DNA from: Trichostrongylus colubriformis
Taxonomy: Eukaryota > Nematoda > Chromadorea > Rhabditida > Trichostrongylidae
NCBI GenBank assembly: GCA_963978905.1
Contig: OZ022261.1
Location: 35,758,102 to 35,822,101, forward strand
Length of the DNA stretch: 64,000 nt
Direction of reading: 5' to 3'
Shown in pieces: positions 34,901-44,407 of the stretch. The first letter of the stretch is position 1. Each line of letters opens with the position of its first letter. A program made the position numbers and the translations under genes. The notes under the pieces are model-generated. The model was not told the DNA's origin and made no database searches. It was given only the letters and a program-made list of their open reading frames with translations.

Positions 34901-37900
34901 AACCGTCTTATGTAATCTATCGAACCGATTGCAAGTACAGTAAGGCCCAGTTCTTACCTTGGCTTCTTCTTTTGTCTTTTAGAGTTTTTAGAGTCTTTTA
35001 GAGTTTAATCTAATTCCTAAGCCCACATTCTTATAGTTGCGCTCTCGAGCCCAGGTTATTCCCCCTCCCCCGATTCTTAAAAAGGGCTACAATGGTTATT
35101 GACGTGAAGATCCCCCAGTTGACACGGCGCTAATACAATCATCGGCGCTAGCGAGAGTTTCGATACGAACTTTAGCAGTTACGATTTCATGGGTGCACAG
35201 GTCGAAGATCACTTCCCACTTACCTGTAGGACCGCGGAAACTGGAATGGTTTTCGGCAGCGAAGTTGTTGGTATCGATTTATTACCCAATGGTTCATCAA
35301 CCGAAGGATTACCGTCGGGAGTATCTCTGCAGAGAATACAGTATTAGGAGAATGACGTGTGAGTGACAACTAAGTACCGGGGTGTGTGTCAGTAGGACAC
35401 AGAGTTCGCATGGCGCGTATGTCGACCCGATGCGTGCGAGCTCTGCGTGCAGTGTGCAATTGGGTCCTAAGGCGATTGCGTTGACCATTCATGCGATTGA
35501 GTGAATCGGACGACTTGGCGCATAGGCAGAGTGTAAAAGATACGTATTCATAAGGTGATTAGAGGATTAGGGGAATATGCAAACAGAGGATTGGACGGTT
35601 GTGAATAGGGCAGTGTTTAAGATCGATCACTATAATATCTTCCTTTTGTCATAATTGCTTAATCGCCCGACAGCCCAAACGCTCAATCGCGTAATCGATG
35701 AGTAACTAATTTTTTTCGCCTATTCGCTTGATTACCGACGTCTACATTGGACATTGCCATACCCCCTCCCCCTACAATATGAGGTCTACTACAAGACTGA
35801 ACTGTTTTAAGACCAACTGCCTTTGCGACGCGAATTTTCTGTCCTAGTGACACACACTTAAAAACACTGACCTGCTTGAATTTAGACCAGCTGCAAAAAT
35901 GCCATAACGGTCTGCTATCCTAGTCAAAGGAGGACTAGCTTCTACACCTGCATTTTTGGACTCACTAGCAGTGCCTAATTCATCCTTGTTCAAATCAGGT
36001 GTAGCCTGTGCTGATATTAGCACTGATTCAATATCGTCGATGAATATCGTCGGCACAGCACGCGCTTTCACAGAAATCCCTAAGTGATTCGGTTGCGAAT
36101 TCACATCGCCATTGTTCCGATCGTGCACCGCCGTGGTTGTTTCAGTCAGCTGGATCGACTCCACACCTAAACGTGTTACATAACCAAGCGATTCGATCTT
36201 TTTCGCTGCTTCTCATTCGAAACATACCTCTCTCAGCCGTAGGGCTGTTCTCAAAGAGAAGTTCATTTCTCGTTTCTAAACCACTGCCTTCAATGTGAAC
36301 TGATGGACCTGCAACAGTGTTTAAAGGCGCTGCAATGGGTAGTTTGTGTAATAAGAAGAATATCCGTTCACAATGGGTCGAAGGAGATGGTGGGTGGCGC
36401 AAATCCCTTGGTTCTTTCAAAAAAAGTTTCTCGCTAGATCCTTCGTGGACCTGGCTCTCCCCCAGGTGATGGTTCAATGCTGTGCATGACCGCCACCTCA
36501 TAGAATCACGAGGCTCCGATCGATGGGTTAGCTATGACGCGCCAAAGACACCTCATTAGAAGTCGGCGAGGAGCTTAGCCGACTTCTAACGATCCCGCTT
36601 TTTCGGTTGATATTTGACTAAATTACCCCTCCTGCTATCAAGGTGGGTTTGCATGTGGGAGAATTCAAGTTCAAAAAATGTACTAAAGTTACTCAAAGCC
36701 TTTATAGACTACCGAACCAACCGCTCTGATTTGTCATCGCTTTCGATTCGTTCAGGTGGAGGCATTCTCCATAGTGCTGCAATAGAACTTCAGGCTGACC
36801 TTTGTTTCTCAAACGGCAATTTATCCTCTCGAATCTTCAAAGTTTACATGAGAAACATACAATCAACTGACAAATCAGGCAAAATGCTGAGACAATTGTT
36901 CAAGGTCGTTATTGTCAGTTATGGAGAAAATATTTTGCGCAGTTTTATTATGAAAACTAGACTGGCAAGGACCTGTTCGCCTTTCTGGATACTGCCTCCA
37001 TGGGGCTGAACTAGGTCTGCTCGGAAAACAACCTAATTTTCGCTACTTAACTACTTACGTAGTACCTTACATAGTATGAATTCCTGGAAGGCGCTTTTTT
37101 TACAGTTGTATCGCCGTTGCTATTATCCAGTAACTATTCCGAGAGGTACTGCAGCATAACGGGTTGCCATGCGGAATCTCATTTTAATAATGTACACCCC
37201 AGCGCAGCAGTATAGTTTGAAAGGCAGTCATAGGGATAATTTGGGCCGAATATGGAAAGATTATCAAATATGAAGGTGGACGTGCTTAGTAGTGCGAATG
37301 TGAAGGGAAATGAAATGAGATGGTCGAACCGAGAAATTATACCCCCTTGCCGCCGTTCCTCCTCAAAAGAGGCGGGTCGGCCCAAAAAAAGGCGAGTTGG
37401 CATAAAACAAGTGGAAGCTGCTGAAGAAGACGGCTCTTGTGAAGCCCGGGGGCACTAATTTCGCCACATGTAGTCTCTCCTAGACCCTAGCTTTCATTTG
37501 CATGACCCAATTAAGAAGTTTCTATTATCCACATTACCCCTATCACTGTTTTCAAGATAAGAGTCAATGTGAGAATCGAAAATTGTCGAAAGAAAACTTA
37601 GTGGATGATTAGAGAAATAGCGCCGTAAGCTGAGCAGGCTAGGAAAAAATGACATATTTGAGCTATATGTATTTAGATCAAATCTGTAGTAAAGATGATT
37701 AAGCTCACATGCATTCACTTTCGTGTGTGACGTTACTCTCGTCACAGATAGCCGTGTTGTTACTAAAAAGACATCCAACTTCACAATCTTCATACTGTCG
37801 TTCGTTTTTCAAACATTCTCCATCGTGACTCTGATTGACAGGTTTTTAGGTAAGTAGGCAAAAGGTGAAGAAAAATCATCAAAAGCAACAAATCAAGTAA

Positions 37901-40900
37901 ACTGTGAGAGGACATCTTTACCTTCAGTATCACTCGTCCAGCTGTTTTTCTCAACAAGCATTGCATCCGTTGGAAAACACATTCATTGGCGTGAGTTCGG
38001 CCTACAATGGGCTTCATTCACTTCAGTTTCACATGTTTCAATAACGCTTCAAATTTCATGGAGTCATGAAGTTTCGGTTTTTTTAATAATGGGCCCACAT
38101 ATTTGGGAGCATATGGGAACACCGGATTGACGGAAGGTAAAGTCATCCATGCAGTAAGTTATGCGCGAAATTTCTGCAGCCTCATTTTTGTCTGCGCCCT
38201 CTCAGCGAGATACTACTCCCAACGACTGTTACGCATTCAAGGGTATCATTTTTTGTTTAAATCTGACTATAAAAGGACCCCTTTAGGTTTGGGAAGGAAT
38301 ATCTATCCCCGTCCATCAGAATCGTTTCCACGCACCATTCCGAGGGCCGGCGCGCAACACCTGTGTGCATCGGGATTTTCAACCAGGTCACCGCGCCACG
38401 CGAGATGCGTAACCGCGTGCAAAGTGCTTTGTTGCTTCTGTTGTGAATTGGCCGCGTGTCAAAGGCACCAGTAGGACGGGGAGAGGCAGGGAAGGAAAGC
38501 GCATTTTGAAACACTACTCTCTGTAAACCAACACTTGGTCTCAGAAGAAACAATCTGTAGCGAAACTAGTGTAGGGAAACGCGCTTTTCAGGCGTTATTG
38601 CAATCCTAGCAGGTTTCACCTCGAATTGCACGCTTCAGTGGCCGAGTTGGCTGCTGGCGGCGGACAGAGAAGGCAGACGCTACTGTCATTTGATGTCGCG
38701 TAGGATAAATTTGATTTCATTCATGATGATGTGAAACAAGTGAAACAACAAACAGCAACAAGCAAGTGGAACAATGAAAGGGAGAATAAGCGAGAGTAAG
38801 AACAATTCAAAAGGGAATCCACTATATTCACACTCATGTCTTGGCGAAGCGCTGTGCGTACATGCAATTGCTCCTAATTAACGAACTGCAAGTGTTACCG
38901 TGGGCTAAAATTGTCCCTCCCGGTGTCTTTGAAGGGGGCAGCCACCGCCTCTATGCCTGATGGACTCAGTTGGGTAGTCCTGACCTATCCGACACTGCGC
39001 TCTGGTCTTGAGCTTCACAGACGCAGGTGCGCAGGGTGGCCTACCCCTCCCCCATTCGATTTCCGCCTGAACAAAAATAAACGGAAAATTTCCAATTTGA
39101 GTGAAATTTGCACGCAGTTATCTTACCGTTGTTATCACATATCGGATTTCGATATGTTGGACATAGATTTCTGGGACAGCATGTTCCCGAATACGCGAGT
39201 TTTGCTCCTGAAATAGAGGACTAGTCAGGTGTCTTCGATCAATATTGAACACGGAACATGATGCCAAATGTCCCAATAGGACACGAGCGACAAGGCTTTT
39301 ATATTTTGAAATCGCCGGTGAGCGCGCACGGCGGTGAAATTCCTTTTGTTCTTGGTATTATATTTGCAGTTCCCCGTCATAGCTTTGCCAAGTTTCAGAC
39401 CAACTTTATTGATCGCCCTCTATATATCTTCCCGTCCTTCATATATCTAGTGAAAAAAGAAAAATGATTGCCACAGTTGGAAAGGAGGCCTAATCTTCCG
39501 CAAAGATCTGCCCTAACAGGCCTATCGAGAGAGGAGCCTTCAAGTGGTGTAGCTGTTGATGAAGCAACTTCATTATTGATCGAATCAATCTCCGAAGTTG
39601 CTTAGTATCTAACTCCTAATGTAAAAATTCAGCATTGCCGCGTGCGACGCAATGCCTCCGAGCTAGGAGGCCATACTCACATGGGTCTTGGAACGATTAG
39701 CGTGTCGTGCGCAGTATTTCGGACGTAATCGTCTTAGGACTCCAATAAGTACGCCGCTCCTACCTTTCATGCATACGTTGCACGTCGAAAACTGAGGTGA
39801 GAAATCCTAACATAGGAGCACACCGATATCCTTGCGTTGGGGTGGACATACCATTGAAAAACTCGCAAAAGCGCCTTCCGTCTGTCCATTACTGCCCAAC
39901 GTATAGCATTTTACGATCGAACATTCATCTTTTCATCTTACGTGCAGACCTTTTTATGGTCGCCATAGGAAACCGTGAAAAATGGGAAATCTTGACGAAA
40001 GCAAAAACGCCGCTGAATGGTTTCGCAACAAGTTTGTTGAGACAATAAGCGAGTTGAATCCCTCAATGTTTGGTTTTATATTTGTAACTTTATTTTCGTC
40101 CTAGTAGGCTAAGCATTGATTTTGTTCTTTGATTTGACACCTTTATAAGAACAGGTAGGGAGGGATAATTTATAGCATTTCCAACTGCGTGATTTCGACT
40201 ATGTCATAATTAGAGAGGCTACAGTTGAAAAAATTCTCAACTGAATCAAAGCAGTCGTCTATGAAAATTCTTGTATTCGCCTGAACTGTTGAACTGCTTC
40301 TCAGTCAGAGACACTGAAGAAGCATTTCAACATTAACCGCAAAAATTTGAACTGTGATCTGTCCGCCGACGGCTGTTTAGATATTGTTCGGCGGGAATTC
40401 AAACAGGTTGCTCTTATACCAGTTTTACTGTATCAAATAGAGTGGTTTAAAGAGAAATTAGAACCATGGAATTTCCATGACGATTCCACTAACTTATCCT
40501 CTTCGGACGTAGTATTATTTTATTTTTATAGTGTTTCTTCACCCGCTATGAAGTAAACTGTTGCGCATTCACCTGCAACAGTCATCGTTTCCATTAGTGT
40601 GGAGGTCATTCGATTACAAAAGGCACCTCACTGGTCGGAAACCAGTGTCCGTGAAAGGCTATTAATCACTATAAACAGTTGTAACCTTAAAATGGTCTCG
40701 CTGAACTCGAAAACTCGCCTATACAATATACAAGTTTGAAATAGAGCGATTTCAACATGTCAAAGTATCTCTTTTGTCAAATATCTAGTAATCCTTATAC
40801 CAATATGCTCTCGAGAACTTCTGGGTATAACTCATGAATTGAGTTCAAAAATATGGTGCTGTTCGTACAAATAGGTTTATATCTGGCAACCAGCAGACAT

Positions 40901-43900
40901 GTTTGTATCGTTGAGATAGAATTTCGCACCGCGATGTGCGGCGCGATGCGTGCGAGCCAGGACGCCGTATGTAGTTGGGTCCTAAGGCGGTCATATGTTA
41001 ATAACCCTCTCACCTCAGGCGCGATTTTTTGGACCCTCTCACCTCAGGCGCGATGTTTAGGATAGAATTCCGCGCAGCGGCGTGGGGCAGCATCGCGTTG
41101 CGTGTCGCACGCCGCGTTGCGGAATCCTGTCCTATTCCCCTTCGTCTCAGAAAGCACTACATCCCTATTGTGCACTGCCATCACGCTCTTTCTGGTGTTG
41201 CAGGCGTCATTTATGAGAAAAAGCTATCCGCTTTTTATCTCTAATGGTGTGACTGATTGCTGATGACTTTAGATGGCAACGTGGGAAGGGTTTTTCACAA
41301 GAATCCATTTATCTAAGAAATAAACTGCATGTGAAAAAGGAGGGTTATAATATGGTGTATTTGCACTGCACACAATCGGTTATGTGATTCTTTCTAGAAC
41401 CATCGAGCATGCAGCCACGTGATCACGGCTATGAAAGTAATGTGATAAAGTCACATTATTTTGTTCTCACTGTTCCTTGGCTTCATCACTCTATATGGTT
41501 CAATCTGAACGCATTCAGTCATTCTTTCTGTCGCCTCTTTTATTGAGGCGCAGAAAAAAAGTAAATATATAATTGAACGGATGAGTAATTATTAATACAT
41601 AAATAAGTAGGAGAACACACTAGGAATAGCAAGCAACAGTCCAGCAAATGGCGTGGTAGAGAAGTCGAAGGTAGTGGATAGGAATCAGAGGTGATCAATG
41701 AAATCGTCCATGCAAAGTCCTTGATTCTAATTACTCTTGAAACACTCTACTTGGTACAGTAACACGAGAAGAAGCGAAAAACTTCCTTTTGTTCCGAATC
41801 AGAAATCGACAAAATGGGAGCATCCAGTTTGGTGCCGCCCAGCAAGACTCGAACAGCCGTCGACGCAGTTCGAATTCCGTAATGCCTGAGATTGCAATAC
41901 TCCCCACTCTGCATCTCTGACCATGTGACCGTCACCTCTTCACCCCAGAGCCCGGCTAACCGCCCTTTCGGACGCCTCGCATCTTTGGACTTCATTTTTA
42001 GGAGCTCTATCTTAGCCTCTTCTGCGTGATTTCCAAATGCTTATATGTGCAACTTTTTATAAGACACCTCTCCCCCCTCTATTGCGATAGCACAATAAAT
42101 CATAAACTTAGGGGTAACAAAAGAACTCAATATCCCTAGGACGGTTCCTCAAAACAATATGGTAAGCGGTCATAAGAACTCCAAGAGTTTCCTCCAGTGA
42201 ATGAAACATTGGCTCAGATTTGTTAGTAAAGGTTTTTTTGTGCCATGCCAGTGCTGGCATTCCACGTATATAGTTTGATCCTAAACGTTGATGATAACCT
42301 TTATGATACCCAAATTGGATATCACCTTAGGTGTCATTGAAGTAGAAAATTCTCATTGCGCCGTGTGGTGTGCGTACGAGCTAGGGGCTCCGTAAATAGT
42401 TGGATGCTGAAGAAATTACCGTGTGCTGCGCCTTGTTATAGGCGTGTCGCTTGAGGACCTAACCACATATGGCAGTGGCACGCTCCGCAACCACGTGAAT
42501 TTTTTGACCTAATGGCATGCACCTGCCACGTGTGTGTAAGTGCAGGAGTTATTCAAAAACTTTTCAAATTACTCCGTTGACGAGAAAAAGCCATATTCAG
42601 GATGCAATTCTTCAACGGGGTCCATTTATTGTTGCGACCATTCGAAGGTCCTGATTGTGGCGGAAAAACTACGGATCGAGCGAATGACTGAAAATGTCGA
42701 AGGTAGGCATTGCCTTCAATCACGTTCATAGGTAAGTCTCCAAACTTCATGCGACACTACAATGAATTCCCCAGAAAATTATCGGCTCGGCACTTGGGAA
42801 ATGACAATATCCCTTCAGCGGCGACCGTGAAACGGAGAATAATGAAAACCGAGAAACCGAAAATATCGAGCTGAATTTTACTCTGCATCTAAGATAGCTG
42901 GTGTCCGTAGAACTTGCTCATAAGCTGAAAGGAAGTGCTGCTAACTCGCGAGAACTAACCAGCCACTTCAGAGTGCGAGACCCTCAAAAACCCTTTCAAC
43001 CGGCGCACATCGGGCAAAAGCAATAGTCGGGAAAATCGCTTCCGAAATGGAGATAAAGGAGACATGCATGATCGTCCAGTGATCGACGAGGCAATAAATG
43101 TACTCTTTTCGTCGCCAAAATGAACATTCATGCACATCTTCGGTAAAATCATTCAGTCCTGTTTCAGCGGCGATGTTCAGAACTGTCAGAGGGCTGAGGA
43201 GGGGGGGGGGGGGGGGTGGAACGGGACATGATGAGACGGTTGGGGATGTACTTGGAATGGATGACATGGAAGTTTTACGGGATTAGCCCAGTTGTTCTCG
43301 TTCTTGATGGCTTTCTGTACTGCACATAATACAACCCCTATACCTTATCTTATCCGACGATGCTGCCCTGTTACTATTGTACCTAGTTAACAGTGTGCGC
43401 TACAGGTCAGCTCGTTGTTCATGTTTCCGGAAAAACAACCCAAACAATGATGACAATGATGACAAAGATGCGCCATGTACTCGAATTTCTACAAATGTCT
43501 GCCCGGTCATTAATACCTAACATGAATTACCATTTAAATTATCAAAAATCAAAATATCAAAAACCTAACATGAATATTTCAAAGCGAATAGTGTACAACG
43601 TCAAATACTTGAGAACGAGCAATAATTTTCAAAGCTTGAACGGTCTCTGAATTCGAGTACTGCATTAGAAAATCGTACTACAGGTTTTCCAAAAAAATGA
43701 CTCGATTTGTTGGGCGGAAATTTATGAAAACCCGATTCTTGAAAATGGATCAATCATAATTCTTTTTTTTTTTGACTTACGGATTATTTTGAAGTCCATT
43801 TGCCAATAGCTCAATTTCAGTCTCAAGAGAAATAGTTAAGATAGAGGAACGAAAGGTTCAAAATCCTGTGAGGAAATAAAAATTAGAAACTATATAGGGA

Positions 43901-44407
43901 GTATGTAGCTACCAGTGAGGTTTACTAGGAGCCTAATCAGACCAGGGCGTTCTGATTACTGCATTGTACAATTTTTTCTCAATTGATTGCTAATGTCTAC
44001 TGGTGCTAACAATAATTCGCTTTATATTGTAAATTTTGTTGAACGGAGGGGGGAAGCTAAGGGAACGATGGGGAATTCCTTCGCTAAGAGGAACAACAAA
44101 GAAAACAGGAAAATAATCGAATAAAGGACCCAAAAATGTGATAAGTACCAATATGAAAAGTGCAAAATGAAGATGAAAGGCTCACCATCCGTTGATTTGC
44201 ATTGTAACGCACAAAGGTTATTGTAGGTAACTCCATCGGTGCCGCAAACAGGTTTAAATGTTTTCTCGCAGCCACATGGCCCTGAATAACGCCCTCAAAG
44301 CTCTTGATTGCTTCAGAAACTTTTTGCGCTAAAGCAAACTCACTGGAATGTTGACCAAAACATGGCAAGATCAACGAGAACAGTACAACTGCAAACTGCA
44401 GCTCCAT
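16951..44407 (-). CDS. Secreted multi-Kazal protein, about 18 Kazal domains, ~30 exons
   Basis: Extracellular protein made of Kazal-type (serine protease inhibitor/follistatin-like) domains, each with C..C..PVC, G-x-TH/TY-x-N-x-C, C and a final LAY-x-G-x-C. Exons, 5' to 3' on the minus strand: 44407-44344 (signal peptide MELQFAVVLFSLILPCFG), 44281-44186, 39207-39127, 38001-37922, 37794-37709, one exon not found, 36479-36228, 36166-35872, 35326-35224, 32520-32401, 31947-31879, 31198-31130, 31052-30930, 30060-29947, 29465-29393, 29137-29038, 27490-27388, 27330-27216, 26448-26282, 24926-24743, 24135-24006, 23637-23541, 23481-23337, 23121-23026, 22939-22791, 22536-22451, 22397-22300, 18159-18049, 17794-17639, 17292-17175, 17020-16951. 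Phases agree at every junction except around the missing exon. About 1180 residues are seen. No membrane anchor is visible and the end is CPKRRLARSLQRTSS. I cannot name an orthologue. Confidence 0.88.
17305..17470. repeat. Palindromic MITE family D copy
   Basis: One arm reads GACGTGTACGAGCTAGGGGTG and the other GGACCCAACTACATATCACG followed by TTGCATGCATGACATCGCG. The two arms are imperfect inverse complements, as in the clearer copy at 52707-52905. It lies in the intron between Kazal exons 17794-17639 and 17292-17175. Confidence 0.5.
18800..19552 (-). pseudogene. LINE reverse transcriptase fragment
   Basis: A 250-codon open frame with the RT palm segment: GVHQGSTLSPFLFLLTLDDM, then YTDDIALMADTREEL (the usual YADD/FADD box with T in place of A), then GLRVNVKKTKFL and the downstream QDLRYLESDIAEDG. 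It matches RTE-family RTs, including the C-terminal MRMLRWACSWTARRD motif (usual GVTRRD). The N-terminal part of the RT (20.4-19.55 kb) is present but out of frame. The YTDD box alone may not abolish activity, but the frame breaks do. Confidence 0.9.
20651..21621 (-). pseudogene. LINE apurinic/apyrimidinic endonuclease fragment
   Basis: Three frames follow each other on the minus strand. First is RIGTPNVGSLTVKS. Next is IEILCLQETHWKG with GVAIVVADSLKD and the RIMAVRMDTEEGYWTIVSV catalytic-core stretch. Last is GKGLGVRKAEGERVLDL, which ends at TEVDHILTTRSAL. These are the signature blocks of RTE-clade endonucleases. The frame shift near 21.23 kb falls between LTVKS and the ETHWKG block, so the protein is broken. 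Confidence 0.88.
23830..23965. repeat. Dispersed GC-rich repeat, family F (copy 1)
   Basis: Landmarks GGGCGTGGCTGCGTTTGCAG, then GGCAGCGAGACAGA, CTGCAGGCACCGCAGAGTGT. Copies are at 54610-54790 (opposite strand) and 55870-56045. It lies in the Kazal intron between exons 24135-24006 and 23637-23541. Confidence 0.6.
25311..26052. mobile_element. Short TIR DNA transposon, CAGGGGGTGCC family (copy 2, inverted)
   Basis: Starts CAGGGGGTGCCAAAAAAAGC and ends TTTTTTTGGCACCCCCTG, flanked by TA on each side. It is 742 bp with no transposase. The interior matches the reverse complement of the copy at 10086-10765, for example the GGTTGTGAACGAGGGCGACG segment. It lies in the Kazal intron between exons 26448-26282 and 24926-24743. 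Confidence 0.8.
26695..26760 (+). repeat. tRNA-like A-box fragment
   Basis: GATGACCGAGTGGTTAGGCG resembles the 5' half and A box of a tRNA-Leu/Ser, but no B box or acceptor pairing follows. It is probably a tRNA-derived SINE remnant within a Kazal intron. Confidence 0.35.
28430..28930 (+). repeat. Dispersed repeat, family A (copy 3)
   Basis: Shares GAGACCCGAGAAATAGGACC, TGAGCTTCAAGCT, CTCTCATCCTAGCCAACC and CAGGAGGCGGAG with the copies at 6290 and 53270. It lies in the Kazal intron between exons 29137-29038 and 27490-27388, and includes a poly-G tract near 28491. Confidence 0.7.
29590..29790. repeat. Palindromic MITE family D copy
   Basis: Contains TTCGCAACGCTGGATGCG, then TCAGTCTTACGACACAGTAA and GGACTCAACTGCATACAGTG with CGCACGCATCGCGTCGCATG, i.e. 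both arms of family D. It lies in the Kazal intron between exons 30060-29947 and 29465-29393. Confidence 0.5.
30515..30625. repeat. Dispersed repeat, family E (copy 1)
   Basis: TAAGCGGAATTCCAACCGAC followed by a GTGCTGGTGGCGCCG segment and AGAATTCGACATAAGG recurs at 33035-33135. The GCGGAATT core also forms part of the foldback at 34005-34300, so the three may be one family. Confidence 0.55.
32040..32215. repeat. Palindromic MITE family D copy
   Basis: Arms GTGACAGGATTTCACACCGC and GGACCCAACTAGGTACGGCG with CGTCGCGCCGCACGCCGC. It lies directly 3' of the donor side of Kazal exon 32520-32401, in the intron before exon 31947-31879. Confidence 0.5.
33035..33140. repeat. Dispersed repeat, family E (copy 2)
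   Basis: TTAGCGGAATTACAACCGAC with TGTGCTGATGGCACCGC and AAAATTCGACATAAGTG parallels the copy at 30515-30625 base for base over about 90 bp, with scattered changes. Confidence 0.6.
34005..34300. mobile_element. Large foldback element (~295 bp), GC-rich
   Basis: The left arm carries GGGTGGGGGTCAAGTGGTCG and the right arm CGACCACTTGACCCCCACCC, an exact inverse match. Further in, GGACCTTTAGATA faces TTTAAAGGTCC and CTCGTACCGCGAGGGACC faces GGTCCCTCGCGGTACC, around a centre near 34150. The whole unit could fold into a long hairpin. No open frame of interest. It lies in a Kazal intron. Confidence 0.8.
35224..36479 (-). other. Kazal gene linker exons (no cysteine module)
   Basis: Three phase-compatible exons (36479-36228, 36166-35872, 35326-35224) encode about 216 residues rich in S, T, P, E and D and almost free of cysteine. 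Examples are NSPTAERG.. and SVKARAVPTIFIDDIESVL. This looks like an extended, probably glycosylated or disordered spacer separating Kazal domains 1-3 from the long array. I recognise no domain in it. Confidence 0.7.
36556..36589. other. Perfect 12-bp inverted repeat (hairpin)
   Basis: TTAGAAGTCGGC (36556-36567) faces GCCGACTTCTAA (36578-36589) around a 10-base loop. It lies just upstream of linker exon 36479-36228 on the transcribed strand. Its role is unknown. Confidence 0.6.
38700..38895. repeat. Dispersed repeat, family B (copy 2)
   Basis: GATGATGTGAAACAAGTGAA, AACAACAAACAGCAACAAGC and AAAGGGAGAATAAGC follow the same order as at 7570-7765. It lies in the Kazal intron between exons 39207-39127 and 38001-37922. 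Confidence 0.65.
40915..41135. repeat. Palindromic MITE family D, nested copies
   Basis: An arm GAATTTCGCACCGCGATGTG with GTATGTAGTTGGGTCCTAAG is followed by a smaller complete foldback at about 41058-41135. That foldback has AGGATAGAATTCCGCGCAGC against GCGTTGCGGAATCCTGTCCT. A 24-bp direct duplication (GACCCTCTCACCTCAGGCGC shared) sits between them near 41000-41055. It lies in the first long Kazal intron. Confidence 0.6.
42340..42515. repeat. Palindromic MITE family D, decayed copy
   Basis: GTGCGTACGAGCTAGGGGCT with GTAAATAGTTGGATGCTGAAG forms the left arm; GAGGACCTAACCACATATGG with CACGCTCCGCAACC forms the right arm. It lies in the Kazal intron between exons 44281-44186 and 39207-39127. 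Confidence 0.45.
42700..42840. repeat. Dispersed repeat, family G (copy 1)
   Basis: GCCTTCAATCACGTTCATAG, TCTCCAAACTTCATGCGACA, AAATTATCGGC and CACTTGGGAAATGACAATAT recur in order at 47008-47135. The two copies share about 130 bp. Confidence 0.65.

Larger units (their letters stand above)
37709..44407 (-). other. Kazal gene 5' block: signal peptide and Kazal domains 1-3
   Basis: Exon 2 opens domain 1 (CGCEKTFKPVCGTDGVTYNN) and exon 3 closes it with AKLAYSGTC after a ~5-kb intron, then starts domain 2 (CPTYRNPICDNNG). Exon 4 continues with RTHANECVFQRMQC; its acceptor ends in GTAG, unlike the usual TTCAG. Exon 5 (37794-37709) closes domain 2 and starts domain 3 (TAICDESNVTHESEC), breaking off after AT of the next codon. 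The piece that should hold the last two cysteines of domain 3 was not found between 37.7 and 36.5 kb. Confidence 0.8.

Noticed and set aside
34531..35001. 156-codon plus-strand open frame
   Set aside because: AT-rich and hydrophobic, antisense within a Kazal intron, with poly-T runs making up much of the hydrophobic stretch and no motif.
36614..37009. 131-codon plus-strand open frame
   Set aside because: Lies antisense in a Kazal intron, has no recognisable motif or splice signals, and is not needed to explain anything.
37497..37521. Candidate for the missing Kazal domain 3 exon (NFLIGSCK frame)
   Set aside because: The spacing between cysteines would be seven residues where this gene has six, and a stop follows with no donor site before it.
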